From NCBI GenBank assembly GCA_029265795.1, contig JAJUGV010000006.1, positions 1 to 64,000 of the forward strand: a stretch of 64,000 nucleotides of DNA, in the 5' to 3' direction. A program made the translations under genes and the position numbers. Shown piece by piece: positions 1-10,002 of this stretch. The stretch comes from Alcaligenaceae bacterium (GTDB lineage Bacteria > Pseudomonadota > Gammaproteobacteria > Burkholderiales > Burkholderiaceae_B). The notes under the pieces were generated by a model that saw only the letters and a list, made by a program, of their open reading frames with translations, was not told where the DNA came from and ran no database searches. The first letter of the stretch is position 1. Each line of letters begins with the position of its first letter.

Positions 1-24
1 ACTCACACTCCAAGGAGCACTACC

Positions 25-636
25 ATGGCTAAAGCCAAAACGGCCGCCAAAGTAGCAAAAAAATCCAAGAGCACCAAATCAGCAGGCGCAGAGGATGCTG
101 TAGTGAAGAGTCCGGCGAGCGCCAAGAAAGCGCCTTCCAAGACCTCCGCCAAATCGGCAGCCCCAAAGAAAGCCGCGGCTAAGAAAGTAGCTGCCAAGAA
201 AACGGCTGCTAAAAAGGTTGCTGCTAAAAAGGTTGCTGCTAAGAAAGCCGTTGCGAAGAAAGTGGCTCCAAAAAAAGCAGCCAAGAAAGTGTCTTCCAAG
301 ACAAGTGTCAAGACAGCGGTAAAATCCACGGCCAAGAAGGCCGCGAGCAAAACTGCCGCAGCCAAGACAACATCCACTTCAGCCGTGAAGAAAGCCGCTG
401 CCAAGAAAGCCGCAAAGACCGCGGCCAAGGCCGGCAAGACCGCGACGAAGTCATCCAAGAAGGAAGCATCGATGACTGATACAGCAACCACCAGTAAGTC
501 AGCCAAGGCGAAAGAAACAAAAATCAGCAGTAAATCTGCCGCCAAGGCCGCGAAAAAATCAATGCCCGCTACTGCGGCCAAGAAAACTCGCAATCCTGCC
601 GCTTCCTGGCCGTTCCCGACGGGCAACCGCCCCTGA
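25..636 (+). CDS. Histone H1-like AlaLys-rich DNA-binding protein
   Basis: 203 aa, dominated by (A/V)AKK pentapeptide repeats; AAGGAG RBS just upstream; ends WPFPTGNRP. Confidence 0.9.
   Translation: MAKAKTAAKVAKKSKSTKSAGAEDAVVKSPASAKKAPSKTSAKSAAPKKAAAKKVAAKKTAAKKVAAKKVAAKKAVAKKVAPKKAAKKVSSKTSVKTAVKSTAKKAASKTAAAKTTSTSAVKKAAAKKAAKTAAKAGKTATKSSKKEASMTDTATTSKSAKAKETKISSKSAAKAAKKSMPATAAKKTRNPAASWPFPTGNRP
205..249 (+). repeat. 15-bp tandem repeat GCTGCTAAAAAGGTT (two perfect copies 205-219 and 220-234, third degenerate) in the H1-like gene
   Basis: Direct reading; the period matches five codons (AAKKV). Confidence 0.9.
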
Positions 637-660
637 ACTGCAGCAAGTCCGCAGCCGCCT

Positions 661-697
661 GGCGAGCCTGACCGGCCCCCCGCCGGTCAGGCTCGCC
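661..697. terminator. Strong hairpin, 16-bp perfect stem, downstream of the H1-like gene
   Basis: GGCGAGCCTGACCGGC-CCCCC-GCCGGTCAGGCTCGCC. Confidence 0.8.
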
Positions 698-759
698 TGT
701 TTGGAAGGCCTACGGTCTCGTGCGACAATGTCGCGTCTAGTTTTTTTCAGTAGGCAACT

Positions 760-1323
760 ATGTTCAGCGATGTCTTGTATTTCGTGCTCAACATCCTGTT
801 TTCACTTTTTGGCATCGCACTGATAATTCGGGCGTGGGCATACGCTATCCGCCTGCATCCCTTCAACCCTTTTTCTCAAGCAGTGCTGCGTGCCACCAAC
901 TGGGCGGTCACCCCAATACGGGCTGTCATTAAACCGTCCAACCGCGTGGACTATCCCAGCCTGGTTGCTTGCTGGCTCACGGCACTGATCTATTTGTGGT
1001 TGACGTGGGTGCTGCTGACCGGCCAGATTCCCGCAAGCGAAAGTATTGTCAGGTCGCTGGTGGCCGCACTTATCACGATGGCCAAATGGGCCTTCAATGT
1101 TGTGCTATGGGTAACCCTGATTCAGGCGGTCCTGTCTTGGGTCAATCCTATGGCCCCAATAATGCCCTTGTTGCATACGCTGACCGCACCCCTACTGAAC
1201 CCCATTCGCCGCGTGCTGCCCGACCTCGGGGGGCTGGACCTATCGCCACTCGTGCTGCTCGTGCTGGCACAAGTGGCGATTATGGTACTGCAGCGTTTCG
1301 CTTTTTCGTTATTCGGGGTCTGA
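760..1323 (+). CDS. YggT family integral membrane protein
   Basis: 187 aa, repeated hydrophobic segments, WVNPMAPIMPLLHTLTAPLLNPIRRVLPDLGGLDLSPLV motif typical of YggT. Confidence 0.9.
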   Translation: MFSDVLYFVLNILFSLFGIALIIRAWAYAIRLHPFNPFSQAVLRATNWAVTPIRAVIKPSNRVDYPSLVACWLTALIYLWLTWVLLTGQIPASESIVRSLVAALITMAKWAFNVVLWVTLIQAVLSWVNPMAPIMPLLHTLTAPLLNPIRRVLPDLGGLDLSPLVLLVLAQVAIMVLQRFAFSLFGV

Positions 1324-1341
1324 CCCCAGTTGTTACAATTT

Positions 1342-1845
1342 TTACATTGGGGTGACGCGGGTTGGGCCGCCGCCACTGATGACTCGGACTCGCTGGCCCA
1401 CGCTGATGGGTACGTCGGCTTCCTGGGCGATAACTCTTGTTTCGCCGTTATCTAGGCGAACGGTGATTTCCAGGCCGTCTTTGCGGCTCATGCGATGTTC
1501 GATGGAATCGCCGGCCATGGCACCCAATACGCCACCGCCGATGGCTGCCAGAACACGGCCGCTACCGCCGCCAATGGTGCTGCCGGCTACACCGCCCAGT
1601 GCGCCACCGGCCAGTGTGCCGGCACCCGTTGTGCGATCTTGCTGGATCACCACGTTGCGGACACCCTCGACGGTGCCCAGGCGCACGATCTGCTCGCGCT
1701 GCGCCTGACCATAGGTATAGACCGAGCTGGACGCGCTTTGATGCGCACACCCAGCAAGCACTGCCAGCGATCCTGCTACTGCCAGCACGGCCAACCAGCG
1801 CCGCGTATCGCCGTGCGCACCTTGCTGCATGTTGGACTTCTTCAT
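1342..1845 (-). CDS. Outer-membrane lipoprotein with glycine-zipper 2TM domain (SlyB/PcP-like)
   Basis: Lipobox LAGC, GALGGVAGSTIGGGSGR glycine zipper, C-terminal VRLDNGET domain. Confidence 0.85.
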   Translation of the reverse strand: MKKSNMQQGAHGDTRRWLAVLAVAGSLAVLAGCAHQSASSSVYTYGQAQREQIVRLGTVEGVRNVVIQQDRTTGAGTLAGGALGGVAGSTIGGGSGRVLAAIGGGVLGAMAGDSIEHRMSRKDGLEITVRLDNGETRVIAQEADVPISVGQRVRVISGGGPTRVTPM

Positions 1846-1875
1846 TTATCGCTCCTGAACATTCACTGCTCGCGC

Positions 1876-2823
1876 CTACAGGCTCAACCCATAGCGGTGC
1901 TGCAGTATCGCTTCGATATCCTGACGCGTGGGCCGGTGATTCTGCGGCCCACGGGATGCCACTTTGAGGCTTCCCATGACATTCCCGAGTTTACATGCGT
2001 CGCGCAAGTTCCAACCACGCGTCAGACCATACAACAGACCAGCTCGATGCGCATCGCCGCACCCTGTGGGGTCCACCACTTGCTCTGCGGGCAAAGCAGG
2101 CACACGTGTGCTCTGGCCACCTTCGTAAACCACGGCGTCTTCCCCGCCGTGCGTCACAATGACCCCCTGCAACGTGGCGGCAATTGCACCCATGTCCATC
2201 CCGGTTCGCTGAGTCACGACACTGGCCTCGTATTCGTTGACGCACAGAATGGAAGCCATTTCCAGCATACGAAGGATATCGTCGCCATCGAACAAGGGCA
2301 TTGCCTGCCCCAGATCGAACACAAACGGAATGCCTGCTGCATGCATGCGACCGGCATGTGCAAACATGCCCTCTTTCGCGTCCGGCGCGACGATGCCCCA
2401 TGCAGCATCAAAGCCGCTGATGTCATTGTCAGCCGACTTTTCCATGGCGCCGGGGTGGAAGGATGCAATCTGATTGTTGTCGAGATCGGTGGTGATGAAG
2501 CATTGCGGCGTGTACATATCGGGCAGCACGCGCACGAGGCTGGTGTCAATACCCAACTGCTGCATATAGACAAGATAATCGGCTGCGTCGCCGCCAACCG
2601 TGCCCACGGGCACCGGTTTGCCACCCAATAGACTCAAGTTATAAGCAATGTTGCCGGCACAGCCACCGTATTCCTTCCGAAGGCTGGGCACAAAGAACGA
2701 TACGCTTAATGATTGGATACTGTCGGCCAAAATGTGATCCTTGAAATGGCCCTCAAACACCGCAATGGTGTCAAAGGCGATAGAACCACAAATCAACACT
2801 TTCTCAGACATAGCCGCACTCAT
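1876..2823 (-). CDS. PfkB-family carbohydrate/nucleoside kinase (adenosine kinase-like)
   Basis: GGCAGNIAYNLSLLGG and DPTGCGDAHRAG motifs. Confidence 0.85.
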   Translation of the reverse strand: MSAAMSEKVLICGSIAFDTIAVFEGHFKDHILADSIQSLSVSFFVPSLRKEYGGCAGNIAYNLSLLGGKPVPVGTVGGDAADYLVYMQQLGIDTSLVRVLPDMYTPQCFITTDLDNNQIASFHPGAMEKSADNDISGFDAAWGIVAPDAKEGMFAHAGRMHAAGIPFVFDLGQAMPLFDGDDILRMLEMASILCVNEYEASVVTQRTGMDMGAIAATLQGVIVTHGGEDAVVYEGGQSTRVPALPAEQVVDPTGCGDAHRAGLLYGLTRGWNLRDACKLGNVMGSLKVASRGPQNHRPTRQDIEAILQHRYGLSL

Positions 2824-2826
2824 AAT

Positions 2827-3951
2827 TCAGGGGAAGAATTTGTCGAGCTGGTAGCCGTTTGCTCGTACGCCACGAACCGCCACCGGGAGTTCAATTCGCA
2901 TTTCTGCACCCGCGGCGAACGGCCCTTGCCGCATTGCAGCCGGCACCCAGACGTCCGGTGTGAGATTACGACGCACCACCACCACCCCGGCCGCATCCTT
3001 GAGATCCAATACTAGAGTGGGCCACTCCTGCGGGCGGTCATGTACGTTTCTCAGGGTCACTTCGAGTGTGAGGTTGGAAACTTCATCCTCCGGCGGCCCG
3101 CCGGCACGCAGCGCAGAGGCGGCTATGAGTATTGAGTCAATACGCCGTTCATATGGCACTGTACAGCCTAGACGATCACATGCTGCTTCGAGAGCCGGTC
3201 GCAGCGCAGGCATATTGTTGGCAAGTTGCGCACGAAAGACGTATACACCTTGGATAGCCAACAACACCAACCCACACAATATCAAGATTGCCCATAACGG
3301 CGTCACCCAGGCGCGCGGGCGGTGGGTGTCCGCCAAGAACTCAGGTTGGTAGCGGTCGGAGCGCCGCTCTACACGTGGCTCGACGAAAAGGAAGTCGTCA
3401 GTGGGCGTATCTTCGGCTGCCACCCGAGTGTCCGGTTCTGCAATGGAGAACGACACCGCTGCGCGAGAAGATCGCCCCTGCATGTCTGCACGCTGCCTTA
3501 CGACAGAAGGCAGACGCGGCTCATTATCCTCAGGCTCAGGCGCCATGGGCGGCGTCGCGGGAATGGAATGTTCACCGATAGCCTGAGCCTGAGAGGCTTC
3601 CGCGTGACGTGTTGGCCTGCTGTCAACTCCGATGGTGAACGGACGCGCCGGCTGGGGGCCCACGTCATGGGAGGGATCGACGGGAGGAATGTAGAACCCC
3701 TGGTGAGCCGGACGATCGTCATCATTCGGCGCAGCACTGGACTCAAACCGTTGTGCCGACAGCGTTGGCTCGGCCCCGCTTTGAGGCTGCGTCGCGGAGC
3801 CGCGCGCAGTCTCGGCCGGCACCACGGCCTCGAAACCATCGAAAATATGAGCACATTGAATACAGCGGATATACCCCTTACGAAGCTGCAGCTGCTCCAG
3901 GGAAACCGGGAAGATGGTTCCGCAATCTGGACAACGTGTAGTCAGCTCCAT
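2827..3951 (-). CDS. Zinc-ribbon (MJ0042-type) plus DUF3426 membrane protein
   Basis: N-terminal CPDCGTIFPV...CIQCAHIF zinc ribbon, long polar linker, one TM segment, C-terminal DUF3426-like domain. Confidence 0.8.
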   Translation of the reverse strand: MELTTRCPDCGTIFPVSLEQLQLRKGYIRCIQCAHIFDGFEAVVPAETARGSATQPQSGAEPTLSAQRFESSAAPNDDDRPAHQGFYIPPVDPSHDVGPQPARPFTIGVDSRPTRHAEASQAQAIGEHSIPATPPMAPEPEDNEPRLPSVVRQRADMQGRSSRAAVSFSIAEPDTRVAAEDTPTDDFLFVEPRVERRSDRYQPEFLADTHRPRAWVTPLWAILILCGLVLLAIQGVYVFRAQLANNMPALRPALEAACDRLGCTVPYERRIDSILIAASALRAGGPPEDEVSNLTLEVTLRNVHDRPQEWPTLVLDLKDAAGVVVVRRNLTPDVWVPAAMRQGPFAAGAEMRIELPVAVRGVRANGYQLDKFFP

Positions 3952-3969
3952 ATTCGTCTCACCCGCACA

Positions 3970-4893
3970 TTACACGGCGTCTCGTTGGCCATGCAGACAG
4001 ACCCAACCGTCGCGTGCCTGCCATACCTGCATTTTTAGCCAGGGTGCATAGGCCTGCGCCACTTCGTCCGCCTGTCGCTCCAATATGCCGGAGAGCACCA
4101 GGCTGCCGCCGGGCGCCACACGGTTGGACAGCATGGGGGCAAGCACCATTAGGGGATTGGAAAGAATATTGGCGACCACCACATCGAACTGCCCCGGCCC
4201 GAAGTCATCCGGCAGACACGCATGAACGCGCACCTGATTTTTCTGCGCATTGTGCTGGGTGGATAATACCGCCTGCTCGTCGATATCGACGGCATCAACC
4301 CGAGCCGCACCCAGCATCGCAGCGGCGATAGCCAAAATTCCGGAGCCACACCCATAGTCAAGCACGGTGGCATCAGCCGGCAAGCTCTGCGCAAGCCATT
4401 CCAGGCAAAGATGGGTGGTGGGGTGGCTACCCGTGCCAAAAGCGAGGCCCGGATCGAGCTCAATTCGGATAATGCTCCCGTCTGCAGTATCGGCGGCGGG
4501 AAGAGAAGGGTCGGCGGCATGCCAGCTGGGAACGATCCAGATTCGTTCCCCGACTCGTATGGGGCCGAATTGCGACTGTGTCAGGCGTACCCAGTCCTCG
4601 TCGGGCACGTCGCGCACATGCCATTCACCCTCGCCGATCAATCCACCCTCATGTGCTGATACCTGTTCCAGCACTTGCGCGGGATCCAGCCCGTCAGGCA
4701 GCAAGGCCACGACGCGATTATTGCGCCAGGCCTGTACGGCAGGCTCCAGCCCCGGCTCACCGTACAGCGGAGACTCGCTCTGCGTCTCGCTATCGGCATC
4801 TTCAACGGAGACGGCTAGGACGCCGGCCTCCAAAAGCAGATCCGACAAGGTTTCTGCTTGCGCTTCGGAACAGTTCAGGACCAGTTCACGCAT
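3970..4893 (-). CDS. prmA: Ribosomal protein L11 methyltransferase
   Basis: ELDPGLAFGTGSHPTTHLCLEWL...LDYGCGSGILAIAA...VVANILSNPL. Confidence 0.95.
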   Translation of the reverse strand: MRELVLNCSEAQAETLSDLLLEAGVLAVSVEDADSETQSESPLYGEPGLEPAVQAWRNNRVVALLPDGLDPAQVLEQVSAHEGGLIGEGEWHVRDVPDEDWVRLTQSQFGPIRVGERIWIVPSWHAADPSLPAADTADGSIIRIELDPGLAFGTGSHPTTHLCLEWLAQSLPADATVLDYGCGSGILAIAAAMLGAARVDAVDIDEQAVLSTQHNAQKNQVRVHACLPDDFGPGQFDVVVANILSNPLMVLAPMLSNRVAPGGSLVLSGILERQADEVAQAYAPWLKMQVWQARDGWVCLHGQRDAV

Positions 4894-4908
4894 GTTCTCT
4901 TCCGTGAC

Positions 4909-4933
4909 AAAGCCCGGGTGTTGCCCGGGCTTT
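4909..4933 (-). terminator. Hairpin between accC and prmA
   Basis: AAAGCCCGGG-TGTTG-CCCGGGCTTT. Confidence 0.7.
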
Positions 4934-4954
4934 CGCTATCCGGCCAGTCGTGCT

Positions 4955-6301
4955 TCAGGGCCGCTGGGCCAGTTTCTGCTCAAGGTAATGGATGGAAGTG
5001 CCGCCCTCGACGAAACGAGCGTCTGCCATCAGTTCCCTGTGCAGGTCAATATTGGTCTTCACCCCTTCGACCACCATTTCAGACAAGGCAATGCGCATAC
5101 GTGCAATAGCCTGTTCGCGCGTGTCACCGTAGGTGATGAGCTTACCAATCATCGAGTCGTAATTGGGAGGCACTGTATACCCTGCAAATACGTGGGAATC
5201 CATGCGCACACCAGGGCCGCCCGGCACATGCCAGTTCGTAATTTTGCCTGGGCTGGGCATGAACTTGAATGGGTCCTCTGCATTAATACGGCATTCGATG
5301 GCATGGCCCCGAAACTCGACGTCACGCTGGCGTAGGGTGAATTTCTCGCCCGAAGCGATGCGTATCTGTTCTTGCACCAAGTCGATGCCGGTGATCATCT
5401 CAGTGACCGTGTGCTCGACCTGGATGCGGGTGTTCATTTCAATGAAATAGAACTCACCGTTTTCGTACAGAAATTCGAACGTGCCGGCCCCACGGTATTT
5501 CATTCCACGGCACGCATCGGCACAGCGCTCGCCTATACGCTCGATAAGCCGACGTGGAATGCCGGGCGCGGGCGCCTCTTCAATGACCTTCTGGTGGCGC
5601 CGCTGCATGGAACAATCGCGCTCACCCAGCCACAACGCGTTGCGGCCGCCATCGGCTAGCACCTGCACTTCGATATGGCGCGGGTTCTCGAGAAATTTCT
5701 CCATGTAGACTTCGGCATTATCGAAGGCTGCCTCAGCCTCGGTACGGGTCATCGCTACTGCATTGAGCAGCGCCGCCTCGGTGTAGACCACCCGCATGCC
5801 ACGCCCGCCGCCACCGCCGGCCGCTTTGATGATGACCGGGTAGCCGATCTCACGGGCGATACGCTGGATTTCAGCCGGGTCGTCAGGCAAGCCACCTTCT
5901 GAGCCGGGCACCACGGGTACCCCAGCCTCGATCATGGCTTGCTTGGCCTTAACTTTGTCGCCCATGACCCGGATGGTTTCAGGGCGAGGGCCGATAAACA
6001 CAAAGCCGCTTTTCTCGACGCGCTCAGCAAAGTCTGGATTTTCAGCCAAAAATCCGTAGCCGGGATGGATCGCCTCGGCATCAGTCACCTCTGCCGCCGC
6101 AATAATGGCAGGCATATTGAGGTAACTTTCGCGTGGCGATGCCGGACCGATACAGACGGATTCGTCAGCTAAGCGTACGTACTTAGCATCGCGATCGGCT
6201 TCAGAATGCACGACGACCGTCTTGATGCCGAGTTCGCGGCACGCCCGCTGAATACGCAATGCAATCTCGCCGCGATTGGCAATGAGAATTTTCTCGAACA
6301 T
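4955..6301 (-). CDS. accC: Acetyl-CoA carboxylase biotin carboxylase subunit
   Basis: [21 protein letters not shown]...[10 protein letters not shown]...[24 protein letters not shown]. Confidence 0.97.
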   Translation of the reverse strand: MFEKILIANRGEIALRIQRACRELGIKTVVVHSEADRDAKYVRLADESVCIGPASPRESYLNMPAIIAAAEVTDAEAIHPGYGFLAENPDFAERVEKSGFVFIGPRPETIRVMGDKVKAKQAMIEAGVPVVPGSEGGLPDDPAEIQRIAREIGYPVIIKAAGGGGGRGMRVVYTEAALLNAVAMTRTEAEAAFDNAEVYMEKFLENPRHIEVQVLADGGRNALWLGERDCSMQRRHQKVIEEAPAPGIPRRLIERIGERCADACRGMKYRGAGTFEFLYENGEFYFIEMNTRIQVEHTVTEMITGIDLVQEQIRIASGEKFTLRQRDVEFRGHAIECRINAEDPFKFMPSPGKITNWHVPGGPGVRMDSHVFAGYTVPPNYDSMIGKLITYGDTREQAIARMRIALSEMVVEGVKTNIDLHRELMADARFVEGGTSIHYLEQKLAQRP

Positions 6302-6304
6302 GGG

Positions 6305-6778
6305 TCAGCCGATAACGAACAGGGGTTGACCGTACTCAACCGGCTCGCCGTTCTCGACGAGGATTTCTTTGATCACCCCGGCCTTGTCGGCTTCGATCTC
6401 GTTGAGCAATTTCATGGCTTCGATGATGCACAGCGCATCACCTTCCTTAACACTCTGACCCACCTCCACGAACGGAGCCGCACCCGGATTGGGGGCACGG
6501 TAGAAGGTGCCGACCATGGGGGCTTTCACTACGTGACCGGCAGGTTCCGCCGGAGCTGCGGGAGCAGCAGGTGCCGCCGCGGGAGCCGCCGCAGCCGCAA
6601 CCGGGACCACCTGTTCCTGCATAGCCACCTGAGCAACAGGCTGGGTGCGTTCAGAGAACTTGACGATCCTGACCTTGCCATCTCCCTCGGTAATTTCGAG
6701 CTCCGCAATGCCGGAGTCGGCAACCAGGTCAATGAGGGTCTTGAGTTTTCTTAGGTCCATACGAACTTTCCGTGACAT
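6305..6778 (-). CDS. accB: Acetyl-CoA carboxylase biotin carboxyl carrier protein
   Basis: [26 protein letters not shown], Ala/Pro linker, biotinylation motif [12 protein letters not shown]. Confidence 0.97.
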   Translation of the reverse strand: MSRKVRMDLRKLKTLIDLVADSGIAELEITEGDGKVRIVKFSERTQPVAQVAMQEQVVPVAAAAAPAAAPAAPAAPAEPAGHVVKAPMVGTFYRAPNPGAAPFVEVGQSVKEGDALCIIEAMKLLNEIEADKAGVIKEILVENGEPVEYGQPLFVIG

Positions 6779-6840
6779 GGCCCCGACTATGCTTCTACAG
6801 AGCCCATGCGTAATGTTTTAAAAAAAGGAGACGCCTGCGC

Positions 6841-7275
6841 CTATGCGGCCAGGGCGTACTGCAAAGCCGCTTCGTAACCGAATGCTCCCAGCCCCGCGAT
6901 GACTCCCTGTGCCGTATCCGACAGGTATGAGTAATGACGGAACTCCTCTCGCTTGTACACATTGGATAAATGTACTTCGACGAAGGGAATGGCAACCGCT
7001 GCCAGAGCATCCCGGATTGCAACGCTGGTATGCGTATAAGCAGCAGCGTTGATGATGATGTATTCGGTACCGTCGCGCCCCGCCTCCTGGATACGATCCA
7101 CCAGAGCCCCTTCGTGGTTACTCTGGAAGACAGCCAGTACAGCCCCTTGTTCGGCCGCCAGGCTTTCGAGACGTTGATTGATATCGGCCAGGGCAAGCCT
7201 GCCATAGACCTCGGGCTCGCGCGTACCGAGCAGGTTTAGATTAGGGCCGTGCAGAACCAGAATGCGCTGCGCCAT
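6841..7275 (-). CDS. aroQ: Type II 3-dehydroquinate dehydratase
   Basis: [21 protein letters not shown]...[17 protein letters not shown]...[18 protein letters not shown]. Confidence 0.96.
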   Translation of the reverse strand: MAQRILVLHGPNLNLLGTREPEVYGRLALADINQRLESLAAEQGAVLAVFQSNHEGALVDRIQEAGRDGTEYIIINAAAYTHTSVAIRDALAAVAIPFVEVHLSNVYKREEFRHYSYLSDTAQGVIAGLGAFGYEAALQYALAA

Positions 7276-7391
7276 TATGAAAATCTTGTGAAGACAGACC
7301 GCCTTTTTACGCCAAAAAGCCCTGTTTGTCCATTAAGTTCGCCGTAAGAGGCCTCTGTGACGCAAGCATTTCGGCCCTTGTATGACGGGTC

Positions 7392-7943
7392 TTAGGCCGC
7401 CTGCAAACGTGCCAGATAAGCATCCAAGTCGGCTGGGTCAACCTGCCCCAGAATATCGCGGGCCACTTTGGACTGGCCATCGAAAATGACGGTGTAAGGC
7501 AGCCCACCCTTGCGATTGCCCAACGCTTTCATAGTTTCGATACCCCCATGCCCCGCGACCAGTAGCGGATACGACACCTGCACCTTCTTCAGGAAGCGTT
7601 CGACGTTTGCCTGCGTGTCGATCGCGATTCCGACAAAGTGCATATCGGGATATTTCCGAGACAGTTCGTCCAGGTCGGGCATCTCTTTTACGCATGGCGC
7701 ACACCAGGTAGCCCAGAAGTTGACGATTAATGGACGACCGGCATAACTGGACAGGGGCACAGATGCCCCTTCTAAGTCGGGAAATGATTTTGCAAGAAAC
7801 GCGCTTGCCGCGTCGTTCTGCGAGGCAGCCAGCAGCGGCACCGGCGACAAGGCAGCTGCAGACGCCACCAGCCCTTGGCGCAGAAAGTCTCGCCGATTCA
7901 TGATGCAATGCCTTCTTAAATTAAGAGGATCAGAACCGATCAT
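7392..7943 (-). CDS. TlpA-family thiol:disulfide interchange protein
   Basis: Signal peptide and FWATWCAPCVKEMPDL redox motif. Confidence 0.9.
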   Translation of the reverse strand: MIGSDPLNLRRHCIMNRRDFLRQGLVASAAALSPVPLLAASQNDAASAFLAKSFPDLEGASVPLSSYAGRPLIVNFWATWCAPCVKEMPDLDELSRKYPDMHFVGIAIDTQANVERFLKKVQVSYPLLVAGHGGIETMKALGNRKGGLPYTVIFDGQSKVARDILGQVDPADLDAYLARLQAA

Positions 7944-8000
7944 AGCATCCGCCCCCTACGGCGAAGGCCCACCCACTACAATAGGCGCCGGAGGAAAATC

Positions 8001-9380
8001 ATGCACTTGCACATCATCGGTATCTGCGGCACTTTCATGGGAGGCCTGGCCCTCATTGCACGGGCCGCAGGGCACACCGTCACAGGATGCGACGCGGGCG
8101 TCTACCCCCCCATGAGCACGCAGCTCGCTCAACATGGAATTGATCTCATCGAGGGTTTCGATGCCGATCAGCTGTCTTTGCGGCCCGATCTGTTCGTCGT
8201 CGGTAATGTGGTGACTCGCGGCAATCCTTTGATGGAAGCCATACTCAATGCCGGCCTGCCGTATGTATCCGGCCCTCAGTGGCTGGGCGAGGAAATCCTG
8301 CGCGGCCAACACGTATTAGCAGTGGCAGGCACTCACGGTAAGACCACGACCTCTGCGATGCTCGCTCATGTGCTGGATCGCTGTGGCCTAAAGCCTAACT
8401 TCCTGATTGGTGGTGTCGCCCAGGATTTCGGCATTTCCGCCCGTTATGACCCCCGGCACACGCACTTTGTCATTGAGGCTGACGAATATGACACGGCGTT
8501 TTTCGATAAACGGTCGAAATTCCTCCATTACCGTCCGCGCACGGCCATATTGAATAATTTGGAATTCGACCACGCGGATATTTTCCCCGACCTGGGCGCA
8601 ATCGAAACCCAGTTTCACCACCTAGTGCGCACCATCCCCTCCGAAGGTCGCCTTATTTTTCCCGCCGACGATGAAGCTTTGAAGCGGGTCATCACGCGTG
8701 GCTGCTGGACGCCTGTCGAAACCTTGGGGGACGGTGGGCAATGGCAGGCTCGCGGCGAACCGGCATCAGGGTGCTTTGACGTCCTGTTGCATGGCGAGGC
8801 GGTGGGAACGGTCGACTGGCAGCATGCCGGAGGCCACAACCAGCGCAACGCCTTGGCGGCCATTGCCGCAGCCGGCCATATCGGCATAGAGCCGGTCCAA
8901 GCCATCACGGCGTTGAACAGCTTTCAGGGCGTGAAGCGACGGATGGAAGTGCGTGGCACGGTCAATGGCATTACTGTCTACGATGATTTCGCGCACCACC
9001 CCACGGCAATCGCCACAACACTGGCCGGCTTGCGGCACCAGCAGCCGGAAGGCCGCATTCTCGCGGTCATCGAACCTCGCTCAAACACGATGAAGTTGGG
9101 CGCAATGGCTGCGCGATTGCCGGGCGCATTGGAACAAGCCGATCTCGTTTTCTGCTATGGGGAACAGCAGGGCAAACATGCGCTTGGCTGGGACCCGGCC
9201 GCCGTGCTGGCCCCTCTGGGGTCACGAGCCTCCACTTGGCACAACATCGATAAAATGGTGGCTGCAATTCACGAGGCCGCTGGGCCGGGCGACCATGTAT
9301 TGGTCATGAGTAACGGAGGATTTGCCGGCATACACGAGCGTCTGCTCAAGCGCCTGGCTGAGGCAAGGAGTCAAACATGA
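8001..9380 (+). CDS. mpl: UDP-N-acetylmuramate:L-alanyl-gamma-D-glutamyl-meso-diaminopimelate ligase
   Basis: MHLHIIGICGTFMGGLA...AGTHGKTTTSAMLAHVLD...VYDDFAHHPTAIATTLAGL. Confidence 0.95.
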   Translation: MHLHIIGICGTFMGGLALIARAAGHTVTGCDAGVYPPMSTQLAQHGIDLIEGFDADQLSLRPDLFVVGNVVTRGNPLMEAILNAGLPYVSGPQWLGEEILRGQHVLAVAGTHGKTTTSAMLAHVLDRCGLKPNFLIGGVAQDFGISARYDPRHTHFVIEADEYDTAFFDKRSKFLHYRPRTAILNNLEFDHADIFPDLGAIETQFHHLVRTIPSEGRLIFPADDEALKRVITRGCWTPVETLGDGGQWQARGEPASGCFDVLLHGEAVGTVDWQHAGGHNQRNALAAIAAAGHIGIEPVQAITALNSFQGVKRRMEVRGTVNGITVYDDFAHHPTAIATTLAGLRHQQPEGRILAVIEPRSNTMKLGAMAARLPGALEQADLVFCYGEQQGKHALGWDPAAVLAPLGSRASTWHNIDKMVAAIHEAAGPGDHVLVMSNGGFAGIHERLLKRLAEARSQT

Positions 9381-9967
9381 TTCTCTATCTGCACGGTTTT
9401 CGTTCGTCGCCGCAATCTGCCAAGGCAAGCCTGGTCGCTCGCGCCATTCATGCAGCAGGGCGAGGCGACGACTGGCGCTGCCCGCAACTGCCTCCCAGCC
9501 CACGCCGTGCATACGAACTGGCCAATTATCTGATCGAGCAGCAAGTGGCGAAGGGCATGGACCCTCAGAACGATCTCGTCATACTGGGCTCGTCACTTGG
9601 CGGCTACTATGCCACCTGCCTGACCGAAGCGTGGCAATGCCGCGCAGTGCTCTTCAACCCCGTGGTATATGCCGCCCGAGATCTTGCGACACAAGTAGGC
9701 GAGCACACCATGTGGAATTCCGATGAACGCTTTCACTTCCTGCCCGAATACGTTGACGAACTTGCCGAAATGGCAGCGGGTAAGCCTGCTCAGCCGCAGC
9801 GCTACTGCCTGCTGGCTGCCAAGGGCGACGAAGTTCTGGACTGGCGTGAGATGGTGGATTGGTACCAGGGCTGCGAATTGCGGCTGCTGGAAGGCAGCGA
9901 CCACGGCATTTCCGATTTTGAGCAATGGCTGCCTGAAGTACTCGAACGCGTGCTGCAGCCACGCTAA
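9377..9967 (+). CDS. YqiA/YcfP-type alpha/beta-fold hydrolase
   Basis: MILYLHGFRSSPQSAKA...LGSSLGGYYATCLTE...GSDHGISDFEQWLPEV; ATGA overlap with mpl. Confidence 0.88.
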   Translation: MILYLHGFRSSPQSAKASLVARAIHAAGRGDDWRCPQLPPSPRRAYELANYLIEQQVAKGMDPQNDLVILGSSLGGYYATCLTEAWQCRAVLFNPVVYAARDLATQVGEHTMWNSDERFHFLPEYVDELAEMAAGKPAQPQRYCLLAAKGDEVLDWREMVDWYQGCELRLLEGSDHGISDFEQWLPEVLERVLQPR

Positions 9968-10002
9968 AACCCGCCGCTCCTGCGGCATCAAGCAAAGACA
10001 TC

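Noticed and set aside
3-626. 207-aa minus-strand ORF (AAVFLAATFLAA repeats)
   Set aside because: Mirror of the AlaLys H1-like gene; the low-complexity antisense frame is open only because of the codon repeats
1495-2631. 378-aa plus-strand ORF
   Set aside because: Antisense across two well-supported genes (glycine-zipper lipoprotein and PfkB kinase); no recognisable domain
4367-5335. 322-aa plus-strand ORF crossing the prmA-accC gap
   Set aside because: Antisense to both genes and spans their terminator; no plausible RBS or domain
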